A DNA stretch of 13,964 nt from an uncultured Collinsella sp. (GTDB lineage: Bacteria; Actinomycetota; Coriobacteriia; Coriobacteriales; Coriobacteriaceae), in NCBI GenBank assembly GCA_900549065.1, contig URNC01000041.1, forward strand, positions 1 through 13,964, written 5' to 3'. This document shows positions 1 to 5,144 of the stretch, piece after piece; position 1 is the stretch's first letter, and the number at the start of each line of letters is the position of its first letter. Below the pieces are notes generated by a model. It was given only the letters and a program-made list of their open reading frames with translations. It did no database searches and was not told where the DNA came from. Both the position numbers and the translations under genes were made by a program.

Positions 1-41
1 CTAAGCCTTCGTCGGCAGCGTCAGATGTGTATAAGAGACAG
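1..41 (+). other. Nextera i5 index plus Read-1 adapter (artefact)
   Basis: Bases 9-41 match the 33-nt Illumina Nextera Read-1 transposase adapter, which begins TCGTCGGCAGCG and ends AGATGTGTATAAGAGACAG (the transposon mosaic end). Bases 1-8, CTAAGCCT, are the sequence I remember for Nextera i5 index S508. This is library-construction DNA left in the assembly, not genome. Reading frames that run into it carry adapter-encoded residues and should be trimmed at base 42. Confidence 0.98.
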
Positions 42-125
42 CACGGGGACGGCGCGCTCGATGCGCCTCAGGATGCTGTCCACCGTCTTGTCCGCGACGG
101 TCTTGCTGATGATTTCCGTGAGCAT
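42..125 (-). CDS. Start of a small element protein, truncated by the contig end
   Basis: An ATG at 125 (minus strand) follows an AGGAG ribosome binding site about 8 nt upstream (TTAGGAGACCCAAATG). The frame stays open for 28 codons to the adapter. The visible protein begins MLTEIISKTVADKTVDSIL and continues RRIERAVPV, an amphipathic helix-like stretch. The next codons (LSLIH) come from the adapter and are not real. The gene lies 42 nt downstream of the zinc-ribbon gene on the same strand and is probably the next gene of the early operon. No family can be assigned from 28 residues. Confidence 0.6.
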
Positions 126-167
126 TTGGGTCTCCTAACTGGGAAAACTAAAAGTGATAAAAACTTT

Positions 168-725
168 TCAGGATTTCGGAACTTTTTTCTCTATGCGCTC
201 CTTGCGCTTCTGCGCCGCCTTGACCCTGCGGTACAGGTAACGGCACAGCCACCGTTCCATGGCCTCGTCGTGCGCCTCTGCTGCCTTGTCGGCGGCGTAG
301 CGGCTCATGCCCGAGGTGTCCGGGGCCTGCGGCATGGGGTCGGCGCGGCTCTCTCGGCCGCACTCGGTGCGCTCGTAGGTGCGGCGCTCCTCTGCGGTCA
401 GCCTCGGCAGCAGCTCGGCTATGCGGGCCTCTATGGCCTCAAGCTGCTGCTGGCGTCTGCACGGTTCGCAGATGCCGTCCTTGCCGAGGGTCGCCCTGCG
501 GCACCCGCACGACGGGCACAGCTCCAGGCGGTGGCGGTAGCAGCGCAGGGACACGTGGCCGCCGCTGGCGTTGATCACGCGCCGCGCGTTATCCAACTGG
601 TTCTTGGACAGCCGCATCTCGCGGCGAATCTCGCGGGCGGGCACCTTTCCCGCCAGCTCGGCTATGCGGTCGAGGTCGGCCTTGCGCCACGCCCTGTGTG
701 GCCTGCCCTTGTCTCGGCGGGTCAC
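168..725 (-). CDS. Zinc-ribbon, HTH-like early protein of unknown function
   Basis: The protein has 185 residues if read from the GTG at 725. I chose that start because it overlaps the RusA stop as GTGA and follows a GGAGG about 10 nt upstream. Residues 15-52 are rich in short helices and look like a helix-turn-helix (PAREIRREMRLSKNQLDNAR). Residues 70-89 hold two Cys pairs, CPSC (70-73) and CEPC (86-89), the pattern of a structural zinc ribbon. Residues 90-122 and 143-183 are charged and helical, and the C-terminus is very basic (KRKERIEKKVPKS). A DNA- or RNA-binding role in the early phage programme fits these features and its place next to a resolvase. I do not recognise the family. Confidence 0.75.
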   Translation of the reverse strand: MTRRDKGRPHRAWRKADLDRIAELAGKVPAREIRREMRLSKNQLDNARRVINASGGHVSLRCYRHRLELCPSCGCRRATLGKDGICEPCRRQQQLEAIEARIAELLPRLTAEERRTYERTECGRESRADPMPQAPDTSGMSRYAADKAAEAHDEAMERWLCRYLYRRVKAAQKRKERIEKKVPKS

Positions 726-1087
726 TCGTCGCTCACCTCCACGACCACGCGGGGGCGCGCCCTGTCGGTGAGCACTCTGTCGGGGCACTGCTCCACGTAC
801 TTGCGGGAGTCGTCCTTGATTACGCCCGCCGCCACCAGGCCGTCGAGCACGAACTTGCGCGCGAAGCCCACGTTGTCGGCGTCGCGGCGCATGTCGGGCT
901 CGTAGAACGTGGTGCGCACGGTCACCCGGCGCTCGAAGCGCGGCGCGCGCTGCTGCATGGCCGCCGCCCTCACGCGCGCCGTCTCGCGCTTCTTCATGGC
1001 CGCCGCCTTGTAGCGGTTGGCGCGCTCGGCGCTGATGTAGTCGTTCAGGCTCGGCATTCGGCCCTCGACCGTGACGGTGCACCTCAT
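722..1087 (-). CDS. rusA: RusA-type Holliday junction resolvase
   Basis: The 121-residue protein matches the length of E. coli RusA (120), a prophage-encoded metal-dependent homodimer that resolves four-way DNA junctions during recombination and replication. The N-terminus has the family feature GRMPSLNDYI. The acidic motif RRDADN gives Asp69 and Asp71, Lys78 follows in FARKFVLDGL, and IKDDSRKYV gives Asp92/Asp93. These correspond to the catalytic D70, D72, K76 and D91 of E. coli RusA. The start at 1087 overlaps the upstream stop as ATGA and has no strong ribosome binding site of its own, which suggests translational coupling. The downstream gene overlaps by GTGA. I infer a role in processing element DNA. 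Confidence 0.9.
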   Translation of the reverse strand: MRCTVTVEGRMPSLNDYISAERANRYKAAAMKKRETARVRAAAMQQRAPRFERRVTVRTTFYEPDMRRDADNVGFARKFVLDGLVAAGVIKDDSRKYVEQCPDRVLTDRARPRVVVEVSDE

Positions 1088-1482
1088 TGCGCGCCCCTGT
1101 CGTAGATGCCATGCGCCTCGGTTAGCGTGGAGGCGGCGAAAACGGCTGGGCCCACGATGGCCTCCCACGTGCCCACCAGGTCCACGGAGTCCACCGGCGT
1201 GCGGCGGAAGCTCACGGCGGCCAGCATGGAGGGGCGCTGCAGCACCATGTAGCGGGACAGCACGCTCCACAGGTTGTGGTCGCGCTTGAACTCGCTGGCC
1301 TCGCTCACGGTCATGCCGTTCTGGCACGCCAGGGTGTACACGTTGTCGCGCTGGATGACGTGGCCCTCCAGCATCAGGCGGTAGCAGATGCGGCGCAGCT
1401 TCGCCCATGTATCGGGGTTCGAGGCAACCCAGCCGCACGCCTTGGCCACGAGGGCCTGGGCCTTGGCGTCTACCTCGGCCAT
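1084..1482 (-). CDS. Hypothetical element protein, 132 aa
   Basis: An ATG at 1482 has a clear GGAGG ribosome binding site 8 nt upstream (GGAGGCAACAGTATG). This excludes the longer frame that starts at 1524. The protein begins MAEVDAKAQALVAKACGW and is predicted soluble and mainly helical. It carries several aromatic positions (WVASNPDTWAKLRRICYRLM, residues 18-37) but no motif I recognise. The first 13 nt overlap the end of the preceding small membrane-protein gene, and the stop overlaps the start of rusA as ATGA, so it is firmly inside the early operon. It has no signal peptide, Cys cluster or P-loop. The function is unknown. Confidence 0.8.
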   Translation of the reverse strand: MAEVDAKAQALVAKACGWVASNPDTWAKLRRICYRLMLEGHVIQRDNVYTLACQNGMTVSEASEFKRDHNLWSVLSRYMVLQRPSMLAAVSFRRTPVDSVDLVGTWEAIVGPAVFAASTLTEAHGIYDRGAQ

Positions 1483-1670
1483 ACTGTTGCCTCCAGCGCC
1501 CATGTGGCGGCGATGCACGCGCATACGAACAGGGCGGCGAAAACGGCCTGCAGCCTCTCGCGGCGCTGCTCGGGTGTTACACTGGTCTCGGTTCGGAAGT
1601 GAACCGTTGCGGTGCGCGTCTTTCGCTTGCCGGCTGCGACGCGCACCCTCTTTTCCTTGATCTTTTCCAT
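1470..1670 (-). CDS. Small single-pass membrane protein, 66 aa
   Basis: An ATG at 1670 starts a frame with strongly G/C-biased third positions, which supports it as coding. A GAGGAAG lies about 10 nt upstream. The first 39 residues are basic and polar (MEKIKEKRVRVAAGKRKTRT at the start). Residues 40-59 form one hydrophobic segment, LQAVFAALFVCACIAATWAL, likely a membrane helix with the basic N-terminus inside the cell by the positive-inside rule. It overlaps the preceding small gene by 94 nt in another frame and the next gene by 13 nt. The function is unknown. Holins and superinfection-exclusion proteins can be this small, but nothing here identifies either. Confidence 0.6.
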   Translation of the reverse strand: MEKIKEKRVRVAAGKRKTRTATVHFRTETSVTPEQRRERLQAVFAALFVCACIAATWALEATVWPR

Positions 1671-1762
1671 TCCTGGAACTTCCTCTCGTTCTCTGGGTCC
1701 TTGTAGAACTCGCGCATCATGGCGGCGCACTCGTCGCACATGGCGCGCTGTATAGGGGTCAT
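1577..1762 (-). CDS. Small CxxC protein, 61 aa
   Basis: The ATG at 1762 overlaps the stop of the preceding frame as ATGA, a coupling signal seen repeatedly in this operon. The protein starts MTPIQRAMCDECAAMMREFY and has one CxxC (residues 9-12). The first 32 codons look like normal host codon use. The last part (KRGCASQPASERRAPQ and on) switches to rarer codons because it overlaps the membrane-protein gene in another frame. The functional part may be only the N-terminal half. A single CxxC could bind metal as a dimer or be a redox pair, but neither can be claimed. Confidence 0.5.
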   Translation of the reverse strand: MTPIQRAMCDECAAMMREFYKDPENERKFQEWKRSRKRGCASQPASERRAPQRFTSEPRPV

Positions 1763-2003
1763 TCGCCCGCGACGCCCGGCAGAAGCAGCGGGGCGTCCTC
1801 GTAGGCGACCTCACCGGTGTCCCTATCCACGAACATCACCTCCTGGTCGTCGTACACGTGGATGTTGAGCATCTGCCCCGTGAACTCCACCAGCTTGGGA
1901 ATGGAGTCGCGGAACTTCGGGTCCAGCTCAAACTGCAGCACGCACTTGCCGCTCTTCACGTTGAGGGCGGTGAACCCCCCCGTACGGTCACCTCGTTCAG
2001 CAT
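1759..2003 (-). pseudogene. Small element gene with a frameshift at a run of seven G
   Basis: An ATG at 2003 sits 3 nt after the upstream stop, with AAGGAG 8 nt upstream, so initiation looks real. Its frame reads MLNEVTVRGG and then ends soon after. One frame over, a good coding sequence continues FTALNVKSGKCVLQFELDPK and runs to the stop at 1759. The two frames meet at seven consecutive G (plus-strand C run 1975-1981). One extra G would join them into an 81-residue protein. No ATG, GTG or TTG lies in the second frame just upstream of the run; the first possible internal start is a GTG at 1959 with no clear ribosome binding site. This may be a homopolymer sequencing or assembly error, a true mutation, a phase-variable tract, or programmed -1 slippage. 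The product is unknown. Confidence 0.65.
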
Positions 2004-2006
2004 GGC

Positions 2007-2345
2007 CTACTCCTTCTCGTCGTACGCGGTGTCGCGCGCGATGGTCTTGAAGTCGGTGCTCCAGCCCTTGCCGTTCACGCTGAACTGCACGGAGCTGTAG
2101 ACGTTGAACTGCATGCCGCCGAGCTCGAACCAGGTCGTGCTCGCCTCCAGAAGCTCGATGCCGCTCGTCTGGAAGCCCCACACGGCCGCGATGCGGCGCT
2201 TGAGGCTGACGTGCGTCTCCTCCATGCAGCCGTTCTCGGCCAGCTCGAAGTTGACGGCCACGCGCTTGCGGTCGTCGGTGAGGTGGTCGAGCGTTTTGCC
2301 GATGATCTCGGCGACGAACTCGGGCTGGTGGCTCTTGGTGGTCAT
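2007..2345 (-). CDS. Hypothetical element protein, 112 aa
   Basis: The start is the ATG at 2345, with AAGGAG about 8 nt upstream (AAGGAGACACACCATG). The frame is open further upstream, but that part overlaps the XRE gene and has no start signal. The protein begins MTTKSHQPEFVAEIIGKTLD and is soluble, with alternating hydrophobic and charged residues; the second half looks beta-rich (WFELGGMQFNVYSSVQFSV). I recognise no motif. It is the second gene after the Cro-like regulator, and the following broken gene starts 3 nt after its stop. It is likely an early, non-structural phage protein of unknown role. Confidence 0.75.
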   Translation of the reverse strand: MTTKSHQPEFVAEIIGKTLDHLTDDRKRVAVNFELAENGCMEETHVSLKRRIAAVWGFQTSGIELLEASTTWFELGGMQFNVYSSVQFSVNGKGWSTDFKTIARDTAYDEKE

Positions 2346-2373
2346 GGTGTGTCTCCTTTTCTGATAGGTAAAT

Positions 2374-2571
2374 CTAATTACAGTTTGAAGCGAAAAAAAT
2401 TTCTTCGGGTTTGTAGCCCAAGAAGTCGGCGGCCTTTTTAGCCGTCTCGATGCGCATACGGTCGGGGTGGTCTTCATAAACATCGTATGTAGGTCCTGAA
2501 ATGCCCAGATGTTCAGCCATTGCCTTCTTGGTTACGCCCTTGCTCATGCGCGCCTGCTTGAGTGACTTCAT
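2374..2571 (-). CDS. Cro-like XRE-family HTH regulator, 65 aa
   Basis: This is a stand-alone helix-turn-helix protein. Residues 13-33 (VTKKAMAEHLGISGPTYDVYE) fit the two-helix DNA-binding unit of the XRE/Cro family, and residues 41-59 complete the bundle (IETAKKAADFLGYKPEEIF). The start at 2571 has a strong AAGGAGGGAG ribosome binding site. It is the first gene of the minus-strand operon and diverges from the CI/LexA-like repressor across 101 bp containing a 32-bp dyad, the classic placement of cro. I infer that it represses the lysogeny promoter and drives the early genes. The usual serine or glutamine of the recognition helix is partly changed (SGPTYDVYE), so its exact operator cannot be guessed. 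Confidence 0.88.
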   Translation of the reverse strand: MKSLKQARMSKGVTKKAMAEHLGISGPTYDVYEDHPDRMRIETAKKAADFLGYKPEEIFFASNCN

Positions 2572-2592
2572 ACTCCCTCCTTTCTGTCCATA

Positions 2593-2621
2593 ACTGTAAT
2601 TAATCTTCAGAACACGGTCAA
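2593..2621 (-). promoter_or_regulatory. Predicted early promoter for the Cro-like operon
   Basis: On the minus strand, TTGACC (2621-2616) is followed after exactly 17 nt by TACAGT (2598-2593). This is a good sigma-70-type match placed 22 nt before the start at 2571. Most of the -35 to -10 interval lies inside the dyad, so a protein bound there would block the promoter. No comparably clear promoter is visible for the plus-strand repressor gene. Confidence 0.6.
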
Positions 2622-2629
2622 GATTAATT
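2598..2629. promoter_or_regulatory. 32-bp operator-like dyad in the divergent control region
   Basis: AATTAATCTT (2598-2607) and AAGATTAATT (2620-2629) form a perfect 10-bp inverted repeat around a 12-bp spacer. It lies between the Cro-like gene and the repressor and overlaps the early promoter. Its place and symmetry fit the binding site of a dimeric XRE or CI-type protein. An 11-bp sequence AACTGTAATTA at 2592-2602 recurs on the other strand at 2375-2385, at the end of the Cro-like gene, and could be a second, weaker site. Confidence 0.65.
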
Positions 2630-2672
2630 TTGGTAAAATTGAAAATAAATTTAAGTCCTGGAAGGAGTTAAG

Positions 2673-3353
2673 ATGCCGATATCCGACAACATAAAGAAGT
2701 TACGGCAGATTTTCGACGTTACCCAGGATGAACTGGGTGAGATTGCAGGTGTGACAGGTAACGCCGTTTCGCAGTGGGAAAATGGCCGCTCCGAACCCCG
2801 TATGGGAGCTATTGAGCGCATGGCGGCCTGCTATCAGATTAGTAAGTCACACCTTATAGAAGACGGCGGAATGGATCAGATTGACCCCGTGACCAAAAAG
2901 CCCAAGGGCAGCTCCTATATGCGCGCCGGTGCCATGCCCGTGGTGGCCAGCAGCGCAACCGTGCCGCTGCTCACGCTCGGGCGCGTGCACGCCGGCTCGC
3001 TCGCCGACGAGGAGGAGGTCGCGCACCGCGTGGAGGTGCCCGCCTCCGTGTGCGCCGGCCACCCGCGCGCCTTCGCCCTGGAGGTCGAGGGCGACTGCAT
3101 GAACCGCGTCATACCCGAGGGCAGCCACGTGCTGGTCGACCCCGACCGCCAGCCCGCCAACGGGTCCATCGCCGTGGTGGAGACCGAGGACTACCGCGCG
3201 GTCATGCGCCGCTGGTACAAGGGCAGCACCAAGCTGATGCTGTCGGCGGACAGCTTCGATGACTACGAGGACATGATTTTCGGCATGGACGACGGACCCG
3301 TGCGCGTGATCGGCACGGTGGTGTGGTTCCAGGCCGCCGACGAGATGGAGTAG
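2673..3353 (+). CDS. CI/LexA-like phage repressor with altered catalytic residues
   Basis: The protein has 226 residues and a strong AAGGAG ribosome binding site. Residues 5-60 are an XRE helix-turn-helix (TQDELGEIAGVTGNAVSQWE). Residues 97-222 are an S24/LexA-type C-terminal domain. LexA keeps an Ala-Gly cleavage site, and here GRVHAGSLADEE retains it at 107-108. The nucleophile motif, normally GDSM, is GDCM, with Cys142 in place of Ser. The catalytic Lys of LexA (TVKR) aligns with Met178 in RAVMRRW. Known family members maintain lysogeny and self-cleave with RecA after DNA damage. Here I infer loss or change of self-cleavage, so induction may use another route such as an anti-repressor. It is co-transcribed with the recombinase, whose GTG start is 2 nt after this stop. 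Confidence 0.88.
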   Translation: MPISDNIKKLRQIFDVTQDELGEIAGVTGNAVSQWENGRSEPRMGAIERMAACYQISKSHLIEDGGMDQIDPVTKKPKGSSYMRAGAMPVVASSATVPLLTLGRVHAGSLADEEEVAHRVEVPASVCAGHPRAFALEVEGDCMNRVIPEGSHVLVDPDRQPANGSIAVVETEDYRAVMRRWYKGSTKLMLSADSFDDYEDMIFGMDDGPVRVIGTVVWFQAADEME

Positions 3354-3355
3354 CC

Positions 3356-4867
3356 GTGGGCGGGCGCGCGGCGATATACGCCCGCTTCTCGAGCCACAAC
3401 CAGCGCGGCGAGTCCATAGAGATACAGGTGGAGAAGTCCCGCGCCTACTGCGCCGAGAACGACCTGCGCGTGGTGGCCACGTACTGCGACTTCGCGCAGA
3501 CGGGCACCAACACCGACCGCGCCGAGTTCCAGCGCATGATGGCCGACGCCAAGCGAGGGCTGTTCGATTTCGTGGTCATATATAAAGTTACCCGAATCAT
3601 GCGCAACCGCGACGAGATGGCCATGGCGCGCATCATGCTGCGCCGCTGCCGCGTCGAGATACTGTACGCGGGCGAGGACATTTCGGACGGCTCGGCGGGC
3701 GTGCTGCAGCTGGGCATGCTGGAGGTGCTGGCGGAGTACGAGAGCGCGCTCGACGGCGAGCGCATACGCGACGGCATACAGAAGAACGCCGAGCGGTGCA
3801 TGGCCAACGGCTGCGTGCGCTACGGCTGGGACATAGTGGACGGGCGCTACGTGGTCAACGAGGAGGAGGCCGCCGCCATCCGCCTGGGCGTGCGCATGGT
3901 CTTGTCGGGCAAGTCGGTGGCCGACGTGGTGCGCGCCTGGGAGCCGTACCGCACCAAGCGCGGCGGCAAGTGGCGCTTCCAGACAGTGCGCCGCATGCTG
4001 ATGCGGCGGGAGAACGGCGGGGAGTACCGCTACGCGGGCGTGGTCGTGCCCGGCGGCATGCCCGCCATCGTTCCCATGGATGACGAGGAGAGGGTGATAC
4101 GGATGCTTGAGGACTCGCACAGGCCCCGCGCCAAGACCGAAGCGTGGGACTTCCCGCTCACGGGCAAGCTCTACGACGGGCGCGACGGCGGGCTGATGAC
4201 CGGCACCAGCGGCACGGGCAAGTCGGGCAGGCCCTATCACTACTACCGCTGCCGCAGCTGCGGGCGCACCGTGCGCCGCGATGTCGTGGAGAAGCGCGTG
4301 GCCGACGCCGTGCGCGAGGCCCTGGGCAGCGCCGACAGCCGCGAGCGCATCGCTCGCATGCTGGCCGACGCCGAGGAGGAGCGCGCCGACGAGAAGCCCT
4401 TGAGCGAGACCATAAAGGGCGAGCTGGCCAAGATCGAGACGGCGTTCTCCAACATATGGGCGGCCATCGAGTCGGGCATCGCGCCGCCGGGCGGCAAGGA
4501 GCGCATAGACGCGCTGAAGCAGCGGCAGGCGCTCCTCAAGGACGAGCTGCGCACGGCCGAGGCCCTTGAGGCCGCCCGCCTTGACTACGACCGCGCGCTG
4601 TTCTGGCTTGAGGGCATGGCCGCCGCCGAGGTGGACGACGCGCAGCTCCTGCGCACGTTCGTGGCGCGCGTGGTGCTGGGCGGCCCCGACGATGACGACG
4701 GCCTGCGCGTGGCGTTCACGTTTGACGATTCTGCCGGCTTGGGCGATAATCCGTCGCTGCCTGGCGCTATAGGTCCAGGTAGCGAGGTGTTCGACCGAAT
4801 GAACGCCAGCTCCACCATAAGTAACAGGCAGGTAGATACTTATATCTACCTGCCTTTTTATTTCTAG
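3356..4867 (+). CDS. Large serine recombinase (element integrase)
   Basis: This is the likely integrase/excisionase of the element. It has 503 residues from the GTG at 3356, chosen because the resolvase fold starts there (VGGRAAIYARFSS) and GGAG lies 5 nt upstream, at the end of the repressor gene. The N-terminal resolvase domain (about 5-150) has the nucleophile Ser12 in YARFS and the conserved IYKVTRIMRN region. A recombinase domain follows (about 160-265), then a zinc-ribbon region (270-305) and a long helical C-terminus (about 330-440). The zinc ribbon is odd: the first Cys pair is Asp (D274, D277 in YDGRDGG), while C299 and C302 remain. The last codons overlap a terminator hairpin. The attachment site is expected right beside the gene. 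Confidence 0.93.
   Translation: MGGRAAIYARFSSHNQRGESIEIQVEKSRAYCAENDLRVVATYCDFAQTGTNTDRAEFQRMMADAKRGLFDFVVIYKVTRIMRNRDEMAMARIMLRRCRVEILYAGEDISDGSAGVLQLGMLEVLAEYESALDGERIRDGIQKNAERCMANGCVRYGWDIVDGRYVVNEEEAAAIRLGVRMVLSGKSVADVVRAWEPYRTKRGGKWRFQTVRRMLMRRENGGEYRYAGVVVPGGMPAIVPMDDEERVIRMLEDSHRPRAKTEAWDFPLTGKLYDGRDGGLMTGTSGTGKSGRPYHYYRCRSCGRTVRRDVVEKRVADAVREALGSADSRERIARMLADAEEERADEKPLSETIKGELAKIETAFSNIWAAIESGIAPPGGKERIDALKQRQALLKDELRTAEALEAARLDYDRALFWLEGMAAAEVDDAQLLRTFVARVVLGGPDDDDGLRVAFTFDDSAGLGDNPSLPGAIGPGSEVFDRMNASSTISNRQVDTYIYLPFYF
4826..4862 (+). terminator. Rho-independent terminator overlapping the recombinase 3' end
   Basis: AGGCAGGTAGATA (4826-4838) pairs perfectly over 13 bp with TATCTACCTGCCT (4843-4855) around the loop CTTA, followed by TTTTTATTT. 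The stem and T-run lie inside the coding frame, upstream of the TAG at 4865. The gene therefore ends within its own terminator. Confidence 0.85.
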
Positions 4868-4868
4868 T

Positions 4869-4909
4869 CCGTACCGCGGAGAATCGAACTCTATGCAGGG
4901 CGCGAGCGT
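4869..4909 (+). repeat. 41-bp direct repeat, copy 1 (candidate attachment site)
   Basis: It starts one base after the recombinase stop codon. It matches 5082-5122 at 39 of 41 positions (differences at 4893 and 4905), and the first 24 bases are identical (CCGTACCGCGGAGAATCGAA then CTCT). A repeat touching the integrase gene is where an attachment site is expected. The core and the other end of the element cannot be seen here. Part of the repeat (GAGAATCGAACTC) resembles a tRNA T-arm read on the minus strand, but the rest does not fold as a tRNA. Confidence 0.55.
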
Positions 4910-5006
4910 TAAACAAACGCGAAGCGTTTGTAGCGAGCGGGCGAGGACGCCGGCAGGCGGCCGAAGCCGGTGCGGATTTGCGAAGCAAATACGCGGATTC
5001 TCCGCG
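4875..5006. other. Hairpin-rich structured stretch between the repeats
   Basis: The ends pair with each other: CGCGGAGAATC (4875-4885) is the exact reverse complement of 4996-5006. Inside are a 7-bp stem with GAA loop (CAAACGC GAA GCGTTTG, 4914-4930), a 4-bp stem with CGAA loop (4958-4969), a 6-bp stem with GAA loop (ATTTGC GAA GCAAAT, 4976-4990) and a 6-bp stem with TTC loop (4992-5006). The last is an alternative to the long-range pairing. The sequence GCGAAGC occurs twice and is known to form an unusually stable DNA mini-hairpin. It may act as folded single-stranded DNA, as RNA, or as a recombination site. No known RNA family is recognised. Confidence 0.5.
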
Positions 5007-5081
5007 CAAAGCCCCAACCCAAAACAGATGCGATGTTTATCGAATCTCAGCCGGTCATGCGCCGCATCAACGGATCCCCCC

Positions 5082-5122
5082 CCGTACCGCGGAGAATCGA
5101 ACTCTGTGCAGGGCGCGGGCGT
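5082..5122 (+). repeat. 41-bp direct repeat, copy 2
   Basis: This is the second copy of the repeat at 4869-4909, offset by 213 bp. Beyond 5122 the match fades into AAAGAAAACGC versus TAAACAAACGC. It may mark the original chromosomal target, a remnant of an earlier integration, or a dispersed host repeat. Confidence 0.55.
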
Positions 5123-5144
5123 AAAGAAAACGCCTCAGTGACGC

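Larger units (their letters stand above)
42..4867. mobile_element. Right end of a prophage-like integrated element (partial)
   Basis: The block has the usual edge-of-prophage layout. A serine recombinase lies at the boundary, with a CI/LexA-like repressor just upstream on the same strand. A divergent operon starts with a Cro-like HTH gene and contains a RusA-type resolvase. Genes are short, tightly overlapped and mostly unknown, unlike the housekeeping genes to the right. A 41-bp repeat begins just after the recombinase stop and may be the attachment site. The left end is missing because the contig stops at the adapter. No structural phage genes are visible, so an integrative plasmid or conjugative element cannot be excluded, though RusA and the repressor/Cro arrangement favour a temperate phage. 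Confidence 0.85.

Noticed and set aside
27..905. Long plus-strand frame of 292 codons
   Set aside because: It begins inside the adapter, has no ribosome binding site, and lies antisense to the zinc-ribbon gene and rusA, which carry recognisable motifs.
1088..1438. Extended N-terminus for the RusA protein
   Set aside because: The extra residues overlap the 132-aa gene in another frame and look like off-frame translation. RusA proteins are about 120 residues, and the ATG at 1087 overlaps the upstream stop.
3263..5017. Long minus-strand frame of 584 codons
   Set aside because: It is antisense to the serine recombinase and is a product of high G+C codon bias. Its protein is Ala/His/Val-rich and lacks any motif.
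4869..5113. tRNA gene or 3' end at the direct repeats
   Set aside because: GAGAATCGAACTC resembles a T-arm on the minus strand, but the T-stem has a mismatch and no anticodon arm, D-arm or acceptor stem can be formed in the right positions.
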